Below are positions 19,387 through 28,403 of a stretch of 64,000 nt of DNA, piece by piece. The DNA is from Streptomyces sp. NRRL WC-3626 (lineage in GTDB: Bacteria; Actinomycetota; Actinomycetes; Streptomycetales; Streptomycetaceae), in the NCBI RefSeq assembly GCF_000718785.1, contig NZ_JOCA01000008.1, forward strand, positions 248,001-312,000. The letters are read 5' to 3'. The notes beneath the pieces were generated by a model that worked only from the letters and a program-made list of their open reading frames with translations, was not told the origin of the DNA and searched no databases. The stretch's first letter is position 1; each line of letters begins with the position of its first letter. The translations under genes and the position numbers were made by a program.

Positions 19387-21608
19387 CCGGCAAGAACGTG
19401 ACGCTGCGCCTGCTCGACAAGGCGGACCGGGAGATCCTCAAACTCCCCCGCCCGGTCAAGGGGGCGATCTACGACTTCCAGCACAAGTTCAAGACCAACC
19501 CCGACTCCGCCGGCCTGCGCCTCAAGCAGTTGCAGGGGCACGACAAGCTGCACTCCGCGCGCGTCAACGACGAGTACCGCGCGCTGCTGCTGCGGCTGGC
19601 CGACGACGACTGGCTGATCGTCTCGGTCAAGCACCGCAAGGACGTGTACGCGCACCTGGACCGGCTGACCTACTCGGTGAACCGGGTGACCGGCGGCATC
19701 GAGTACGTGGACCTCCAGGTCGTGCAGGAGGAGGTCCTCGCCCCCGCGCCGGCTCCCGAACCGGCAGCTCCTCAGCCGCTGTTCGCCGCCTGGTCGGAGC
19801 AGCAGCTCACCGACCTGGGCGTGGCGCCGTCCCTCGTCCCGGTCGTCGCCGCGCTGACCACCGAGGACCAGCTCCTCGGACTCGTCGAGTACGCGCCGCA
19901 GCTCACCGGCGAGGTGCTGCTCGCGCTGTACGACGGCAAGGCGTACGACGACGTCCTGGAGCAGGTCACGGCCCCCGTCGCGGTGCCCGACCCGGTGGAC
20001 CCCGAGGACTACCGGGCCGCCGCCGACCGTCCCGCGACCATCGTCACCACGACCGACGACGCGCTGCGCGAGGCGCTGGAGGGCGAGGACTTCGGCCGCT
20101 GGAAGGTGTTCCTGCACCCCACGCAGGCCAAGCTGGTCACCCGGGACTACAGCGGTCCGGCGCGCGTGGGCGGCGGACCCGGCACCGGGAAGACGATCGT
20201 GGCGCTGCACCGGGTCAGGCACCTGGTCGAGCGGCTCCCGGCCGGCCGCACCAAGCCGGTCCTGCTGACCACGTACAACAAGAACCTCGCGGCGGACCTG
20301 CGTTCACGGCTGCTCGCGCTGGGCGGCGAGGCGCTGCTGTCGCGCGTCGAGATCAGCCACGTCGACCAGCTCGCGCTGCGCACCGTGCGGGAGGCGGAAC
20401 CGGGCAACCGCAAGCGCATCGTCGACGAGGCGCAGGCGGTCCGCGAATGGCGCTCACTCCTCGACGAACTCGGCGAGGACGGCTGGGACGCGGAGTTCCT
20501 GCACGACGAGTGGACGCAGGTGATCCTCGGCCAGGCGGTGACCTCCCGCACGGACTACTTCCGCGCCCGCCGCGCCGGACGCGGACGCACGGTCAGCCGT
20601 GCCGAGCGCGCCGAGATCTGGCAGCTCGCCGAGCGGTTCGCCCAGCGCCTGGACCGGCTCGGGGTCCAGACCTGGGACCAGATCGCGGAGCGCGCGGCGC
20701 AGTTGGAGGCGGGACGCGCCCGGCGCATCCAGGACATCGAACGGCGGCGGGAGGAGGCCGGCGGGCTCGACAACGTCCACGTGGCCGACGGTTCGGGCGG
20801 CTGGCTGCGCTACCGGTACCGGCACATCGTCGTCGACGAGGCCCAGGACCTGCGGCCCGCGCACTGGAAGATGCTGCGCGCGATGACCGCCCCCGACCGC
20901 AATGACCTGTTCCTGGTCGGCGACACCCACCAGCGCATCTACAAGAACCAGGTGACCCTCGGCAGCCTCGGTATCAACATCCGCGGCCGGGCGTCGAAGC
21001 TGTCGCTGAGCTACCGCACCACCCGGCAGATCCTGCGCTCCGCGCTGAACGTGCTGGGCGAGGAGACGTACGACGACCTCGACGGCAGCGCCGAGACGCT
21101 GGCCGGCTACCGGTCCGTGCTCAGCGGCGCCGTCCCGAACCTGCACCGGCTGGCCGACTGGGCGGACGAGCGCGAGGCGATCGCCGCGCTGATCGAGTCC
21201 TGGGGGGAGGTGCGGCACGAGCAGATCGCCATCGCCGTGCCGACCAACGACATGGCGCGCGAGGTGGCGTACGCGCTGCGGGAGCACGGCATCATGGCGC
21301 TGGAGATCGGTCCGGACGGGCCCCTCGGCGACAGCGGCGTGCACATCGGCACGATGTTCCGGTTCAAGGGGCTCGAGTACCAGCGCATGATCATCGCCGG
21401 GGTGACCGACGGGCTGGTGCCGCGCGCGGGCGTCCGGCAGCGGCGCGCCACGGACCCGGCGCGCTACCGCACGGAGATGCAGCGCGCCCGGTCCCTGCTG
21501 TTCGTGGCGGCCACGCGCGCACGGGACAGTCTCGACGTCTTCTGGCACGGGGAGCCGAGCCCGTTCCTGAAGGAGCTGATCGAGGTACGGCCGCCGGCCG
21601 CGGCGTGA
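19383..21608 (+). CDS. UvrD/Rep-type helicase with RelE-like N-terminus
   Basis: 741 aa, GTG start inside the helicase stop (GTGA overlap). Residues 1-100 match the RelE/ParE toxin fold: LKLPRPVKGAIYDF, LKQLQG, RVNDEYRALLLR and the ending SVKHRKDVYAHLD. The helicase part has Walker A GGGPGTGKT (263-271), DEAQD (485-489), GDTHQRIY, SYRTT, and late motifs MFRFKGLEYQ and FVAATRA. It is a superfamily 1A helicase, probably cytoplasmic and working with the giant helicase. Whether the RelE-like part still cuts mRNA or is only structural cannot be told from sequence. Confidence 0.85.
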   Translation: MTGKNVTLRLLDKADREILKLPRPVKGAIYDFQHKFKTNPDSAGLRLKQLQGHDKLHSARVNDEYRALLLRLADDDWLIVSVKHRKDVYAHLDRLTYSVNRVTGGIEYVDLQVVQEEVLAPAPAPEPAAPQPLFAAWSEQQLTDLGVAPSLVPVVAALTTEDQLLGLVEYAPQLTGEVLLALYDGKAYDDVLEQVTAPVAVPDPVDPEDYRAAADRPATIVTTTDDALREALEGEDFGRWKVFLHPTQAKLVTRDYSGPARVGGGPGTGKTIVALHRVRHLVERLPAGRTKPVLLTTYNKNLAADLRSRLLALGGEALLSRVEISHVDQLALRTVREAEPGNRKRIVDEAQAVREWRSLLDELGEDGWDAEFLHDEWTQVILGQAVTSRTDYFRARRAGRGRTVSRAERAEIWQLAERFAQRLDRLGVQTWDQIAERAAQLEAGRARRIQDIERRREEAGGLDNVHVADGSGGWLRYRYRHIVVDEAQDLRPAHWKMLRAMTAPDRNDLFLVGDTHQRIYKNQVTLGSLGINIRGRASKLSLSYRTTRQILRSALNVLGEETYDDLDGSAETLAGYRSVLSGAVPNLHRLADWADEREAIAALIESWGEVRHEQIAIAVPTNDMAREVAYALREHGIMALEIGPDGPLGDSGVHIGTMFRFKGLEYQRMIIAGVTDGLVPRAGVRQRRATDPARYRTEMQRARSLLFVAATRARDSLDVFWHGEPSPFLKELIEVRPPAAA

Positions 21609-21629
21609 TCCGGTCCGCGGCGGGTCCGG

Positions 21630-22574
21630 CTAACCGGGCATGACCGGCCCCTGCGGCACGAGGAACGGCCGCCGGGGATCCTCCGGCGGCATTCGGCGGT
21701 TCGCGTACGCCGGGTCGGCGCCCGGCAGGTAGGGGGCGAGGGCCGCGTACACCTCCGCCGCGCCTCCGGGACGGTCCTCGGGGCGCTTGGCGAGCAGTGC
21801 GTGCGCGAGGTCCTGGAGCGCGGCCGGGGCCTCGGCACCGTGGTCGGCGAACGAGGGCGGGGGCACGGTGAGATGCTGGGTCGCCAGTTCGGCGGGCCCC
21901 ACGCCGTCGAAGGGCGGCCGGCCGGTGAGCATGTGGTGCAGCAGGCACCCCACCGCGTACAGGTCGCTGCGGCCGTCCAGCGTCCTGTCGCCGGCGAGGA
22001 GTTCGGGGGAGGCGCAGGCGACGTTGCCGAGCGTCTCCCCGGTCATGGTCAGCTGTGGGTCGGTGTCCGAGAGGACCTTCACCAGACCGAAGTCGAGGAT
22101 CTTCACCAGACCGCTGGTGCGGACCATGATGTTCTGCGGTTTGAGGTCGCGGTGGACGAGACCGGCGGCGTGCGCGGCGGACAGTCCCGCGCACAGCTGC
22201 GCGGCCACGGAGACCGCGGCGGGCACCGGCAGGCGCCGGTCGTCGGCCCCGTCGACCACGTTGTCGAGGGTCGTCCCGTCGACGAGCTGCATCACCAGGC
22301 AGCAGACGTCCTGTGTCAGGGCCGCGTCGTACACGGTGGTGATGTTGGGGTGGTCGAGGCGGGCGGCGGCCTTCGCCTCCCGCTCGAAACGGGCCAGGGC
22401 GGTGCGGCGGCCTTCCGGCAGCGCCAGCAGGTCGGCGGCCACGGTCTTGACCGCCACGGGCCGCTCCAGATACACGTCCGTCCCCTGCCAGACGTGTCCC
22501 ATCGCCCCTCTGCCCAGGATCCGGTCCAGCCGGTACCTGCCGCGCAGTACCTTGCCCGCAGCGAACTGCTCCAC
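21630..22574 (-). CDS. Soluble Ser/Thr protein kinase
   Basis: 314 aa. The frame allows TTG 22589, but GTG 22574 has a GGAGGA site at the correct 7-base distance, so it is preferred. Kinase motifs are complete: GRGAMG (21-26), lysine 43 in VAVKTV, HRDLKPQN (141-148), DFG (161-163), SPELL and DLYAVGCLL. There is no transmembrane segment or PASTA repeat, and the C-terminal 40 residues are proline-rich. It is a PknB-type kinase converging on the UvrD gene with a 21-base gap. A defence link is possible but not shown; it is far shorter than PglW. Confidence 0.9.
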   Translation of the reverse strand: MEQFAAGKVLRGRYRLDRILGRGAMGHVWQGTDVYLERPVAVKTVAADLLALPEGRRTALARFEREAKAAARLDHPNITTVYDAALTQDVCCLVMQLVDGTTLDNVVDGADDRRLPVPAAVSVAAQLCAGLSAAHAAGLVHRDLKPQNIMVRTSGLVKILDFGLVKVLSDTDPQLTMTGETLGNVACASPELLAGDRTLDGRSDLYAVGCLLHHMLTGRPPFDGVGPAELATQHLTVPPPSFADHGAEAPAALQDLAHALLAKRPEDRPGGAAEVYAALAPYLPGADPAYANRRMPPEDPRRPFLVPQGPVMPG

Positions 22575-22596
22575 GTGCACTTCCTCCAAAACGACC

Positions 22597-22627
22597 GATG
22601 GCCCCGACCGAAACGATCGGGGCCATC
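22597..22627 (-). terminator. Terminator of tRNA-Leu
   Basis: Perfect 11-bp stem (22597-22607 with 22617-22627), 9-base loop, followed on the minus strand by CGTTTTGG. It lies 14 bases beyond the tRNA and just before the kinase start, so it separates the two transcripts. Confidence 0.75.
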
Positions 22628-22640
22628 CATTGCGTTATGT

Positions 22641-22724
22641 GTCCGAGGGGGGACTTGAACCCCCACGCCCGATAAAGGGCACTAGCACCTCAAGCTAGCG
22701 CGTCTGCCATTCCGCCACCCGGAC
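22641..22724 (-). tRNA. tRNA-Leu (anticodon GAG)
   Basis: 84 bases with a 7-bp acceptor stem (GTCCGGG with CTCGGAC), anticodon stem CTAGC/GCTAG and loop TTGAGGT giving anticodon GAG. There is a long class II variable arm and a T arm with GTTCAAG. CCA is not encoded. It reads CUC and CUU codons. It sits at the edge of the defence-like region, a typical place for island integration, though no attachment repeat was found. Confidence 0.95.
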
Positions 22725-22870
22725 CAGGTGCCTGTCGCCTCGGCGGGTGTTCCCCCCGTGGCGACATGGACAACCATACCAAGGTTTCGCAGTGCCTTTC
22801 ACCTGCGTTTTCCGTGCCTGGGGGCGGTGGTGGGCGGGGTGCACGGTGGGTGTCCGGGCGGTCACACGGG

Positions 22871-24412
22871 TCAGGGCATGAGCTGGTACTCCGGGAAGTT
22901 GCCGGGCAGGCGTTCTCCCGCCGGGCCCCGGGTCACGGCGCGGACCAGGAGGTCGCCGCCGACGAAGGCGCCGCGCCAGGACGCGCCGAAGCCGCCGAAC
23001 AGTTCGTCGCGGTCGCCGCGGGAGCGCGGGACGCCGTGGCCGACCTTGAACGCGCGGATGTGCGGGGCCAGCCGGTCGTAGGTGGACCGGTCGTCCGTGG
23101 ACAGGGTGGCCACCAGCGCGCCGTTGGACGCGTTCATGGCGGCCAGCAGTTCCGCCTCCGTGTCGACCAGGACGATGGTGTCGACCGGGCCGAACGGCTC
23201 CGCGTGGTGCAGCGGCGACGAGGGAGGCGGGTTCAGCAGCGTGACGGGCTGGACGTACGCCGAGGTGTCCTGGCCGGGCAGGAACCGGGACTCGGACGGC
23301 GTGCCCCGGTGCAGCGGGACGGCGCCGCGGTCGACGGCCTCGGCGACCTGGTCGTGCAGCTCCTTCGCCTTGGCCGCGTTGATCACCGGTCCGAAGTCCA
23401 GCCGGGGGTACGGGTCGGTGGGGTGTTCCACGGCGAGCGGGTGGCCGACCTCGAGCGTGCGGACCGCGGGGAGGTAGGCGGCCAGGAAGTCGTCGAAGAG
23501 CCGGCGCTGGACGACGAAGCGCGGGTAGGCCGTGCAGCGCTGCTTGCCGTAGTCGAAGAGCCGGGGGATCACCGCGCTCAGGGTGTCCCAGTCCGAGTGA
23601 TTCCAGATGCCCCAGGTGTTGAGTCCCTCCTGTTCGAGGATGTGCCGCTTGCCGAGGTCGGCCACGGCCGTGGCGACGGCGGCGCCGGTGTCGCGGCCGC
23701 CGACGAAGGAGACGCAGCCGACCTCGGGCGCCCGCACCAGCACCTCGGACAGCTCGCCCCCGCTGCCGCTGACGAGGGTGACGGGTATCCCCTCGCGGGC
23801 GGCGAGTGCCGAGGCCAGGGTGAGGCAGGCGACGCCGCCGTCGGTCGGGGTCTTGGCGATGACCGCGTTGCCGGCCAGTGCCTGGACCAGCAACGCGTGG
23901 ACGAGCACGCTCATCGGGTAGTTCCAGCTCGCGATGTTGGAGACGGGCCCGTCCAGCGGAACCCGGCCGTCGAGCATCCCGTCGACGCCGTCGACGTACC
24001 AGCGCACGCCGTCGATGGCGCGGTCGACGTCCGCCTGGGCGAGCCGCCAGGGCTTGCCGATCTCCCAGACGAGCAGCAGCGCCAGCAGTTCGCGGTGCTG
24101 GGTGAGGGCGTCGAGGGTGGCGGCGACGCGGGCCCGGCGTTCCGGCAGCGGGACGTGCCGCCAGGCGCGGTGCTGGTCGAGCGAGGCGCGCACGGCCTGC
24201 CGGGCGATGACCCGGTCCAGGCGCGGCGGGCCCGCGACGGGACTGCCGTCGACGGGGCTGACGGCGGGCAGTGCCCGGCCGTCCGGCTGCCAGGCGGAGT
24301 TCCAGAGGTTGAGGACGCGGTCGTCCCGGAAGGCCTCGGGGGCGACGGCCCGGCAGCGCTGCCAGGCGTCGGTCCAGGAGGTGCCGGATTTGAGGGTGAG
24401 GGTGGGTGGCAT
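22871..24412 (-). CDS. Aldehyde dehydrogenase family protein
   Basis: 513 aa, ATG with a GGAG site before it. It has the ALDH fold: SWNYP (asparagine 163), the NAD-binding stretch VIAKTP, glutamate 260 in ILEQEG and catalytic cysteine 293 in QRCTA. The usual ELGGK motif is altered to LEQEGLN, which places it in a divergent subgroup, but both catalytic residues remain, so it should oxidise an aldehyde to an acid. It is the last gene of the leftward run sucC-sucD-ALDH opposite the oxalate genes. A glyoxylate-, glycolaldehyde- or succinate-semialdehyde-like substrate is possible; this is inference. Confidence 0.85.
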   Translation of the reverse strand: MPPTLTLKSGTSWTDAWQRCRAVAPEAFRDDRVLNLWNSAWQPDGRALPAVSPVDGSPVAGPPRLDRVIARQAVRASLDQHRAWRHVPLPERRARVAATLDALTQHRELLALLLVWEIGKPWRLAQADVDRAIDGVRWYVDGVDGMLDGRVPLDGPVSNIASWNYPMSVLVHALLVQALAGNAVIAKTPTDGGVACLTLASALAAREGIPVTLVSGSGGELSEVLVRAPEVGCVSFVGGRDTGAAVATAVADLGKRHILEQEGLNTWGIWNHSDWDTLSAVIPRLFDYGKQRCTAYPRFVVQRRLFDDFLAAYLPAVRTLEVGHPLAVEHPTDPYPRLDFGPVINAAKAKELHDQVAEAVDRGAVPLHRGTPSESRFLPGQDTSAYVQPVTLLNPPPSSPLHHAEPFGPVDTIVLVDTEAELLAAMNASNGALVATLSTDDRSTYDRLAPHIRAFKVGHGVPRSRGDRDELFGGFGASWRGAFVGGDLLVRAVTRGPAGERLPGNFPEYQLMP

Positions 24413-24440
24413 GCGGTTGGCTCCGCTCTCGGTGCACGGT

Positions 24441-24469
24441 CGAGAGAAACGAGAGAAAAACGAGAGAAA
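24441..24469 (-). repeat. Three direct repeats of CGAGAGAAA
   Basis: Copies at 24441-24449, 24450-24458 and 24461-24469, in the 76-base gap between sucD and the aldehyde dehydrogenase gene. On the transcribed strand this is a pyrimidine-rich leader (TTTCTCTCG three times). It may be a protein-binding leader element or chance; no function is known. Confidence 0.5.
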
Positions 24470-24488
24470 GGGGACTCGGCGAAGGGGC

Positions 24489-25373
24489 TCAGCCCTCGCC
24501 GTTCAGGACGGCCAGCACCTGCCGGGCCGTCTCCGTGGGGGTGGCGCCGACCCTGACCCCGGCCGCCTCCAGGGCCTCCTGCTTCGCCCGCGCCGTACCG
24601 GACGAGCCGGAGACGATCGCGCCGGCGTGGCCCATGGTGCGGCCCTCGGGGGCGGTGAAGCCGGCGATGTAGCCGACGACGGGTTTGGTGACGTGGTCGC
24701 GGACGTAGGCCGCCGCGCGTTCCTCCGCGTCGCCGCCGATCTCGCCGATGAGGACGATCAGGTCGGTGTCGGGGTCGTCCTGGAAGGCGGCGAGGCAGTC
24801 GATGTGGGTCGTGCCCACGACGGGGTCGCCGCCGATGCCGACGCAGGTGGAGAAGCCGATGTCCCGCAGCTCGTACATGAGCTGGTAGGTGAGCGTGCCC
24901 GACTTGGAGACGAGTCCGATACGGCCCGGCTTGGTGATGTCGGCGGGGATGATGCCGGCGTTGGACTGGCCGGGGGTGATCAGGCCGGGGCAGTTGGGGC
25001 CGATGACGCGGGTGCCCTTGCGCCGGGCGTGGTCGGTGAAGGCGACGGAGTCGTGGACGGGGATGCCCTCGGTGATGACGACCGCGAGGCCGATGCCGGC
25101 GTCGGCGGCCTCGACGACCGCGTACCTGGCGAACGCGGGCGGTACGAAGACGACGGTGACGTCGGCGCCGGTCGCGTCCATGCCCTCGGCGACGGAGCCG
25201 AAGACGGGGACGGCACGCTCGTCGAAGTCGACGGTGCGGCCGGCCTTGCGGGGGTTGACGCCGCCGACGACGTTCGTGCCGGCGGCGAGCATCCGCCGGG
25301 TGTGCTTCATGCCCTCGCCGCCGGTCATGCCCTGGACGAGGATTTTGCTCTCCTTGGTGAGGTGGATCGCCAT
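24489..25373 (-). CDS. sucD: Succinyl-CoA synthetase alpha subunit-like
   Basis: 294 aa. The CoA-binding Rossmann start is [19 protein letters not shown], followed by GPNCPGLI. The active-site histidine region is [13 protein letters not shown], where the histidine is phosphorylated. Length and motifs fit SucD or malate-CoA ligase MtkB. It is paired with sucC, 14 bases upstream. As it stands apart from central metabolism and is divergent from frc, it may supply succinyl-CoA as CoA donor for oxalate, or activate a C2-C4 acid. That role is inference. Confidence 0.9.
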   Translation of the reverse strand: MAIHLTKESKILVQGMTGGEGMKHTRRMLAAGTNVVGGVNPRKAGRTVDFDERAVPVFGSVAEGMDATGADVTVVFVPPAFARYAVVEAADAGIGLAVVITEGIPVHDSVAFTDHARRKGTRVIGPNCPGLITPGQSNAGIIPADITKPGRIGLVSKSGTLTYQLMYELRDIGFSTCVGIGGDPVVGTTHIDCLAAFQDDPDTDLIVLIGEIGGDAEERAAAYVRDHVTKPVVGYIAGFTAPEGRTMGHAGAIVSGSSGTARAKQEALEAAGVRVGATPTETARQVLAVLNGEG

Positions 25374-25387
25374 GTCGTCCGGTCTCC

Positions 25388-26518
25388 TCAGGGTGTGGTG
25401 GCGAGGCGGGCGGCCCGGCTCGCGGCGCCGTCCATGGTGCTGACCTGTTCGACGAGCGGGTGCCGGTGCTCGTCGAGGATGGCCCGTCCGCGGGCCGCGT
25501 TGTTGCCGTCGAGCCGTACGACGAGCGGTTTGGTGAGCCGTACGGTGTCCAGGGCGCGGACGATGCCGTCGGCGACCGCGTCGCAGGCGGTGATGCCGCC
25601 GAAGACGTTGACGAAGACGGACTTCACGGACGGGTCGGAGAGGATGACCGACAGCCCGTCCGCCATGATCTGGGCGGAGGCGCCGCCGCCGATGTCGAGG
25701 AAGTTGGCGGGCCTGGCTCCGCAGCCCGCCACCACGTCGAGGGTGGACATGACGAGTCCGGCGCCGTTGCCGATGATGCCGACCTCGCCGTCGAGCTTGA
25801 CGTAGTTGAGGCCCTTCGCGGCCGCCGCGGCCTCCAGCGGGTCGTCGTGCTCCGCGTCGTCGGCGCCCCAGCGGGCCTGTCGGAAGACGGCGTTGCCGTC
25901 GAGGGTGACCTTGCCGTCGAGGGCCATGATCCGGCCGTCGCGGGTGCGCACGAGCGGGTTGACCTCGACGAGCAGGGCGTCCTCGCGGACGAGGACGTCC
26001 CACAGCCGGACGAGCACGTCGACCGTCTGCGGCGGCAGTCCGGCCGCCTCGGCGATACGGGACGCCGTCGCCGACGTGACCCCCTCGGCCGGGTCGACGG
26101 GGACACGCGCGACCGCCTCGGGGCGGGTCGCCGCGACCTCCTCGATGTCCATGCCGCCCTCGGCGGAGGCGATCGCGAGGAAGCGGCCGGCGGCGCGGTC
26201 GAGGACGTAGGAGACGTAGAACTCCTCGGCGATGTCGACGGGCTGGGCCAGCATCACCGTGCCGACCGTGTGGCCCTTGATGTCCATGCCGAGGATCTGA
26301 CGTGCCGTGAGCTCGGCGGCGGCCGGGTCGGCGGCGATCTTGACGCCGCCCGCCTTGCCCCGTCCGCCGGTCTTGACCTGCGCCTTGACGACGACGCGGC
26401 CGCCGAGCCCGCGGGCGATCTCGCGTGCCTGTTTGGGCGAGTCGGTGACCTCGGCCCGCGGCACCACGATGCCGTGTTCTGCGAAGAGTTCCCTTGCCTG
26501 GTGTTCGTACAGGTCCAT
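25388..26518 (-). CDS. sucC: Succinyl-CoA synthetase beta subunit-like
   Basis: 376 aa from ATG 26518, the normal SucC start ([16 protein letters not shown]); the frame extends upstream without family similarity. It has ATP-grasp residues ([18 protein letters not shown]), EVNPLV, and the conserved NFLDIGGGA and NVFGGI motifs of the CoA-ligase beta subunit. It forms the heterodimer with SucD and makes an acyl-CoA from acid, CoA and NTP. Its promoter faces the decarboxylase gene and contains the dyad at 26631-26659. Confidence 0.9.
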   Translation of the reverse strand: MDLYEHQARELFAEHGIVVPRAEVTDSPKQAREIARGLGGRVVVKAQVKTGGRGKAGGVKIAADPAAAELTARQILGMDIKGHTVGTVMLAQPVDIAEEFYVSYVLDRAAGRFLAIASAEGGMDIEEVAATRPEAVARVPVDPAEGVTSATASRIAEAAGLPPQTVDVLVRLWDVLVREDALLVEVNPLVRTRDGRIMALDGKVTLDGNAVFRQARWGADDAEHDDPLEAAAAAKGLNYVKLDGEVGIIGNGAGLVMSTLDVVAGCGARPANFLDIGGGASAQIMADGLSVILSDPSVKSVFVNVFGGITACDAVADGIVRALDTVRLTKPLVVRLDGNNAARGRAILDEHRHPLVEQVSTMDGAASRAARLATTP

Positions 26519-26630
26519 CTCGGCTCCTGTCTGGGACGTCGCCGGAAGGTCCGGGGAGGGGCTGGAGACCGGCGACCGAAAAGTGCCGCGCACCCCCTGG
26601 ACACCACCCATCGGATGCGGGATAACAAGC

Positions 26631-26659
26631 TTCATACAGTATTCGTCGACTGTATGCAA
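26631..26659. promoter_or_regulatory. Divergent promoter with perfect dyad operator
   Basis: The dyad is CATACAGT-N8-ACTGTATG (26633-26656). On the minus strand a promoter-like TTGCAT, 17-base spacer and TATGAA (26659 to 26631) drives sucC-sucD. On the plus strand TTCATA-N16-TATGCA could serve the decarboxylase operon. The operator overlaps both, so one regulator could control both sides. The core TTCGTCGAC (26642-26650) is shared with sites at 54480 and 57272. Confidence 0.6.
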
Positions 26660-26709
26660 TGTACCGCGAGAGCGTTCCCCACCCCCTAGGAAGGGACAAG
26701 GACTTCGCC

Positions 26710-28392
26710 ATGCCCGACGACACCCAGGACGTCATCTCAGGCGGTCATCTCGTCGCCAAGGCCCTCAAGGCCGAAGGCGTCGACCGCATCTACACGCTGT
26801 GCGGCGGCCACATCATCGACATCTACGACGGCTGCGTCGACGAGGGCATCGAGGTCGTCGACGTACGGCACGAACAGGTGGCCGCCCATGCCGCCGACGG
26901 CTACGCGCGCATCACCGGCAAGCCCGGCTGCGCGGTCGTCACGGCCGGACCGGGGACGACCGACGCCGTCACCGGGGTCGCCAACGCCTTCCGCGCGGAG
27001 TCCCCGATGCTGCTGATCGGCGGTCAGGGGGCGCACACCCAGCACAAGATGGGGTCACTGCAGGACCTGCCGCACGTCGACATGATGACTCCCATCACCA
27101 AGTTCGCGGCGACCGTGCCGGACACCGCGCGGGCGGCGGACATGGTGTCCATGGCCTTCCGCGAGTGCTACCACGGCGCCCCCGGCCCCTCCTTCCTGGA
27201 GATCCCGCGCGATGTGCTGGACGCCAAGGTGGCGGTGTCCAAGGCGCGGGTGCCGCGGCAGGGCGCCTACCGCGCGTCGACCCGCTCGGCCGGCGACCCC
27301 GAGGCCATCGAGAAACTGGCCGATCTGCTGGTGCACGCCGAGAAGCCGGCGATCCTGCTCGGCAGCCAGGTGTGGACCACCCGGGGCACCGAGGCGGCCA
27401 TCGAGCTGGTGCGCACGCTGAACATCCCGGCGTACATGAACGGCGCGGGGCGCGGCACGCTCCCGCCCGGCGACCCGCACCACTTCCAGCTGTCGCGGCG
27501 GTACGCCTTCTCCAATGCCGACGTCATCGTGATCGTCGGTACGCCCTTCGACTTCCGCATGGGATACGGCAAGCGCCTCTCCCCCGACGCGACCGTGGTG
27601 CAGATCGACCTCGACTACCGCACGGTCGGCAAGAACCGCGACATCGACCTCGGCATCGTGGGCGACGCGGGGCTGGTGCTGAAATCGGTGACCGAGGCGG
27701 CCTCCGGACGGGTGAACGGGGGCGCGTCCCGTCGCAAGGAGTGGATGGACGAGCTGCGGGCGGCCGAGCAGACCGCGCTGGAGAAGCGGCTGCCGCAACT
27801 GCGCTCGGACGCCTCCCCCATCCACCCGTACCGGCTGGTCAGCGAGATCAACGACTTCCTCACCGAGGACTCGATCTACATCGGCGACGGCGGCGACATC
27901 GTCACGTTCTCCGGACAGGTCGTGCAGCCCAAGTCACCCGGGCACTGGATGGACCCGGGACCCCTGGGCACCCTCGGCGTCGGCGTCCCCTTCGTGCTCG
28001 CCGCCAAGCAGGCGCGGCCCGACAAGGAGGTCGTCGCGCTCTTCGGCGACGGCGCCTTCTCCCTCACCGGCTGGGACTTCGAGACCCTCGTCCGCTACGA
28101 CCTCCCCTTCGTCGGCGTCGTCGGCAACAACTCCTCGATGAACCAGATCCGCTACGGCCAGGCCGCCAAGTACGGCAAGGAGCGCGAGCGGGTCGGCAAC
28201 ACCCTCGGCGACGTCCGGTACGACGAGTTCGCGCGGATGCTGGGCGGCTACGGCGAGGAGGTCCGCGACCCCGCCGACATCGGCCCCGCCCTGCGCCGGG
28301 CCCGTGAGTCCGGCAAGCCGTCGCTGATCAACGTCTGGGTGGACCCCGACGCGTACGCCCCCGGAACCATGAACCAGACCATGTACAAGTGA
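26710..28392 (+). CDS. ThDP-dependent enzyme, probable oxalyl-CoA decarboxylase
   Basis: 560 aa, ATG 26710 in the usual position before the fold. The catalytic glutamate is E55 in [15 protein letters not shown]. The ThDP/Mg motif is GDG (446-448) to NN about 28 residues later. The three-domain layout and length match both oxalyl-CoA decarboxylase (Oxc) and acetolactate synthase. Sequence around the active site ([14 protein letters not shown]) is not a textbook Oxc, but the immediate neighbour is a clear frc. Expected reaction: oxalyl-CoA to formyl-CoA plus CO2. A 2-hydroxyacyl-CoA lyase or glyoxylate carboligase is an alternative. Confidence 0.75.
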   Translation: MPDDTQDVISGGHLVAKALKAEGVDRIYTLCGGHIIDIYDGCVDEGIEVVDVRHEQVAAHAADGYARITGKPGCAVVTAGPGTTDAVTGVANAFRAESPMLLIGGQGAHTQHKMGSLQDLPHVDMMTPITKFAATVPDTARAADMVSMAFRECYHGAPGPSFLEIPRDVLDAKVAVSKARVPRQGAYRASTRSAGDPEAIEKLADLLVHAEKPAILLGSQVWTTRGTEAAIELVRTLNIPAYMNGAGRGTLPPGDPHHFQLSRRYAFSNADVIVIVGTPFDFRMGYGKRLSPDATVVQIDLDYRTVGKNRDIDLGIVGDAGLVLKSVTEAASGRVNGGASRRKEWMDELRAAEQTALEKRLPQLRSDASPIHPYRLVSEINDFLTEDSIYIGDGGDIVTFSGQVVQPKSPGHWMDPGPLGTLGVGVPFVLAAKQARPDKEVVALFGDGAFSLTGWDFETLVRYDLPFVGVVGNNSSMNQIRYGQAAKYGKERERVGNTLGDVRYDEFARMLGGYGEEVRDPADIGPALRRARESGKPSLINVWVDPDAYAPGTMNQTMYK

Positions 28393-28403
28393 GGTGCACG
28401 CCC

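Noticed and set aside
21630..22574. PglW-type kinase of a Pgl/BREX system
   Set aside because: It is a plain 314-aa kinase domain; PglW is a much larger multidomain protein, and no PglY or PglZ is present.
22641..22724. Attachment site with a direct repeat of the tRNA end
   Set aside because: I looked for the 3' end sequence elsewhere in the window and did not see a second copy.
26519..26659. N-terminal extension of SucC up to 26659
   Set aside because: The extra 47 residues run through the divergent promoter and have no similarity; SucC normally starts MDLYEHQAR.
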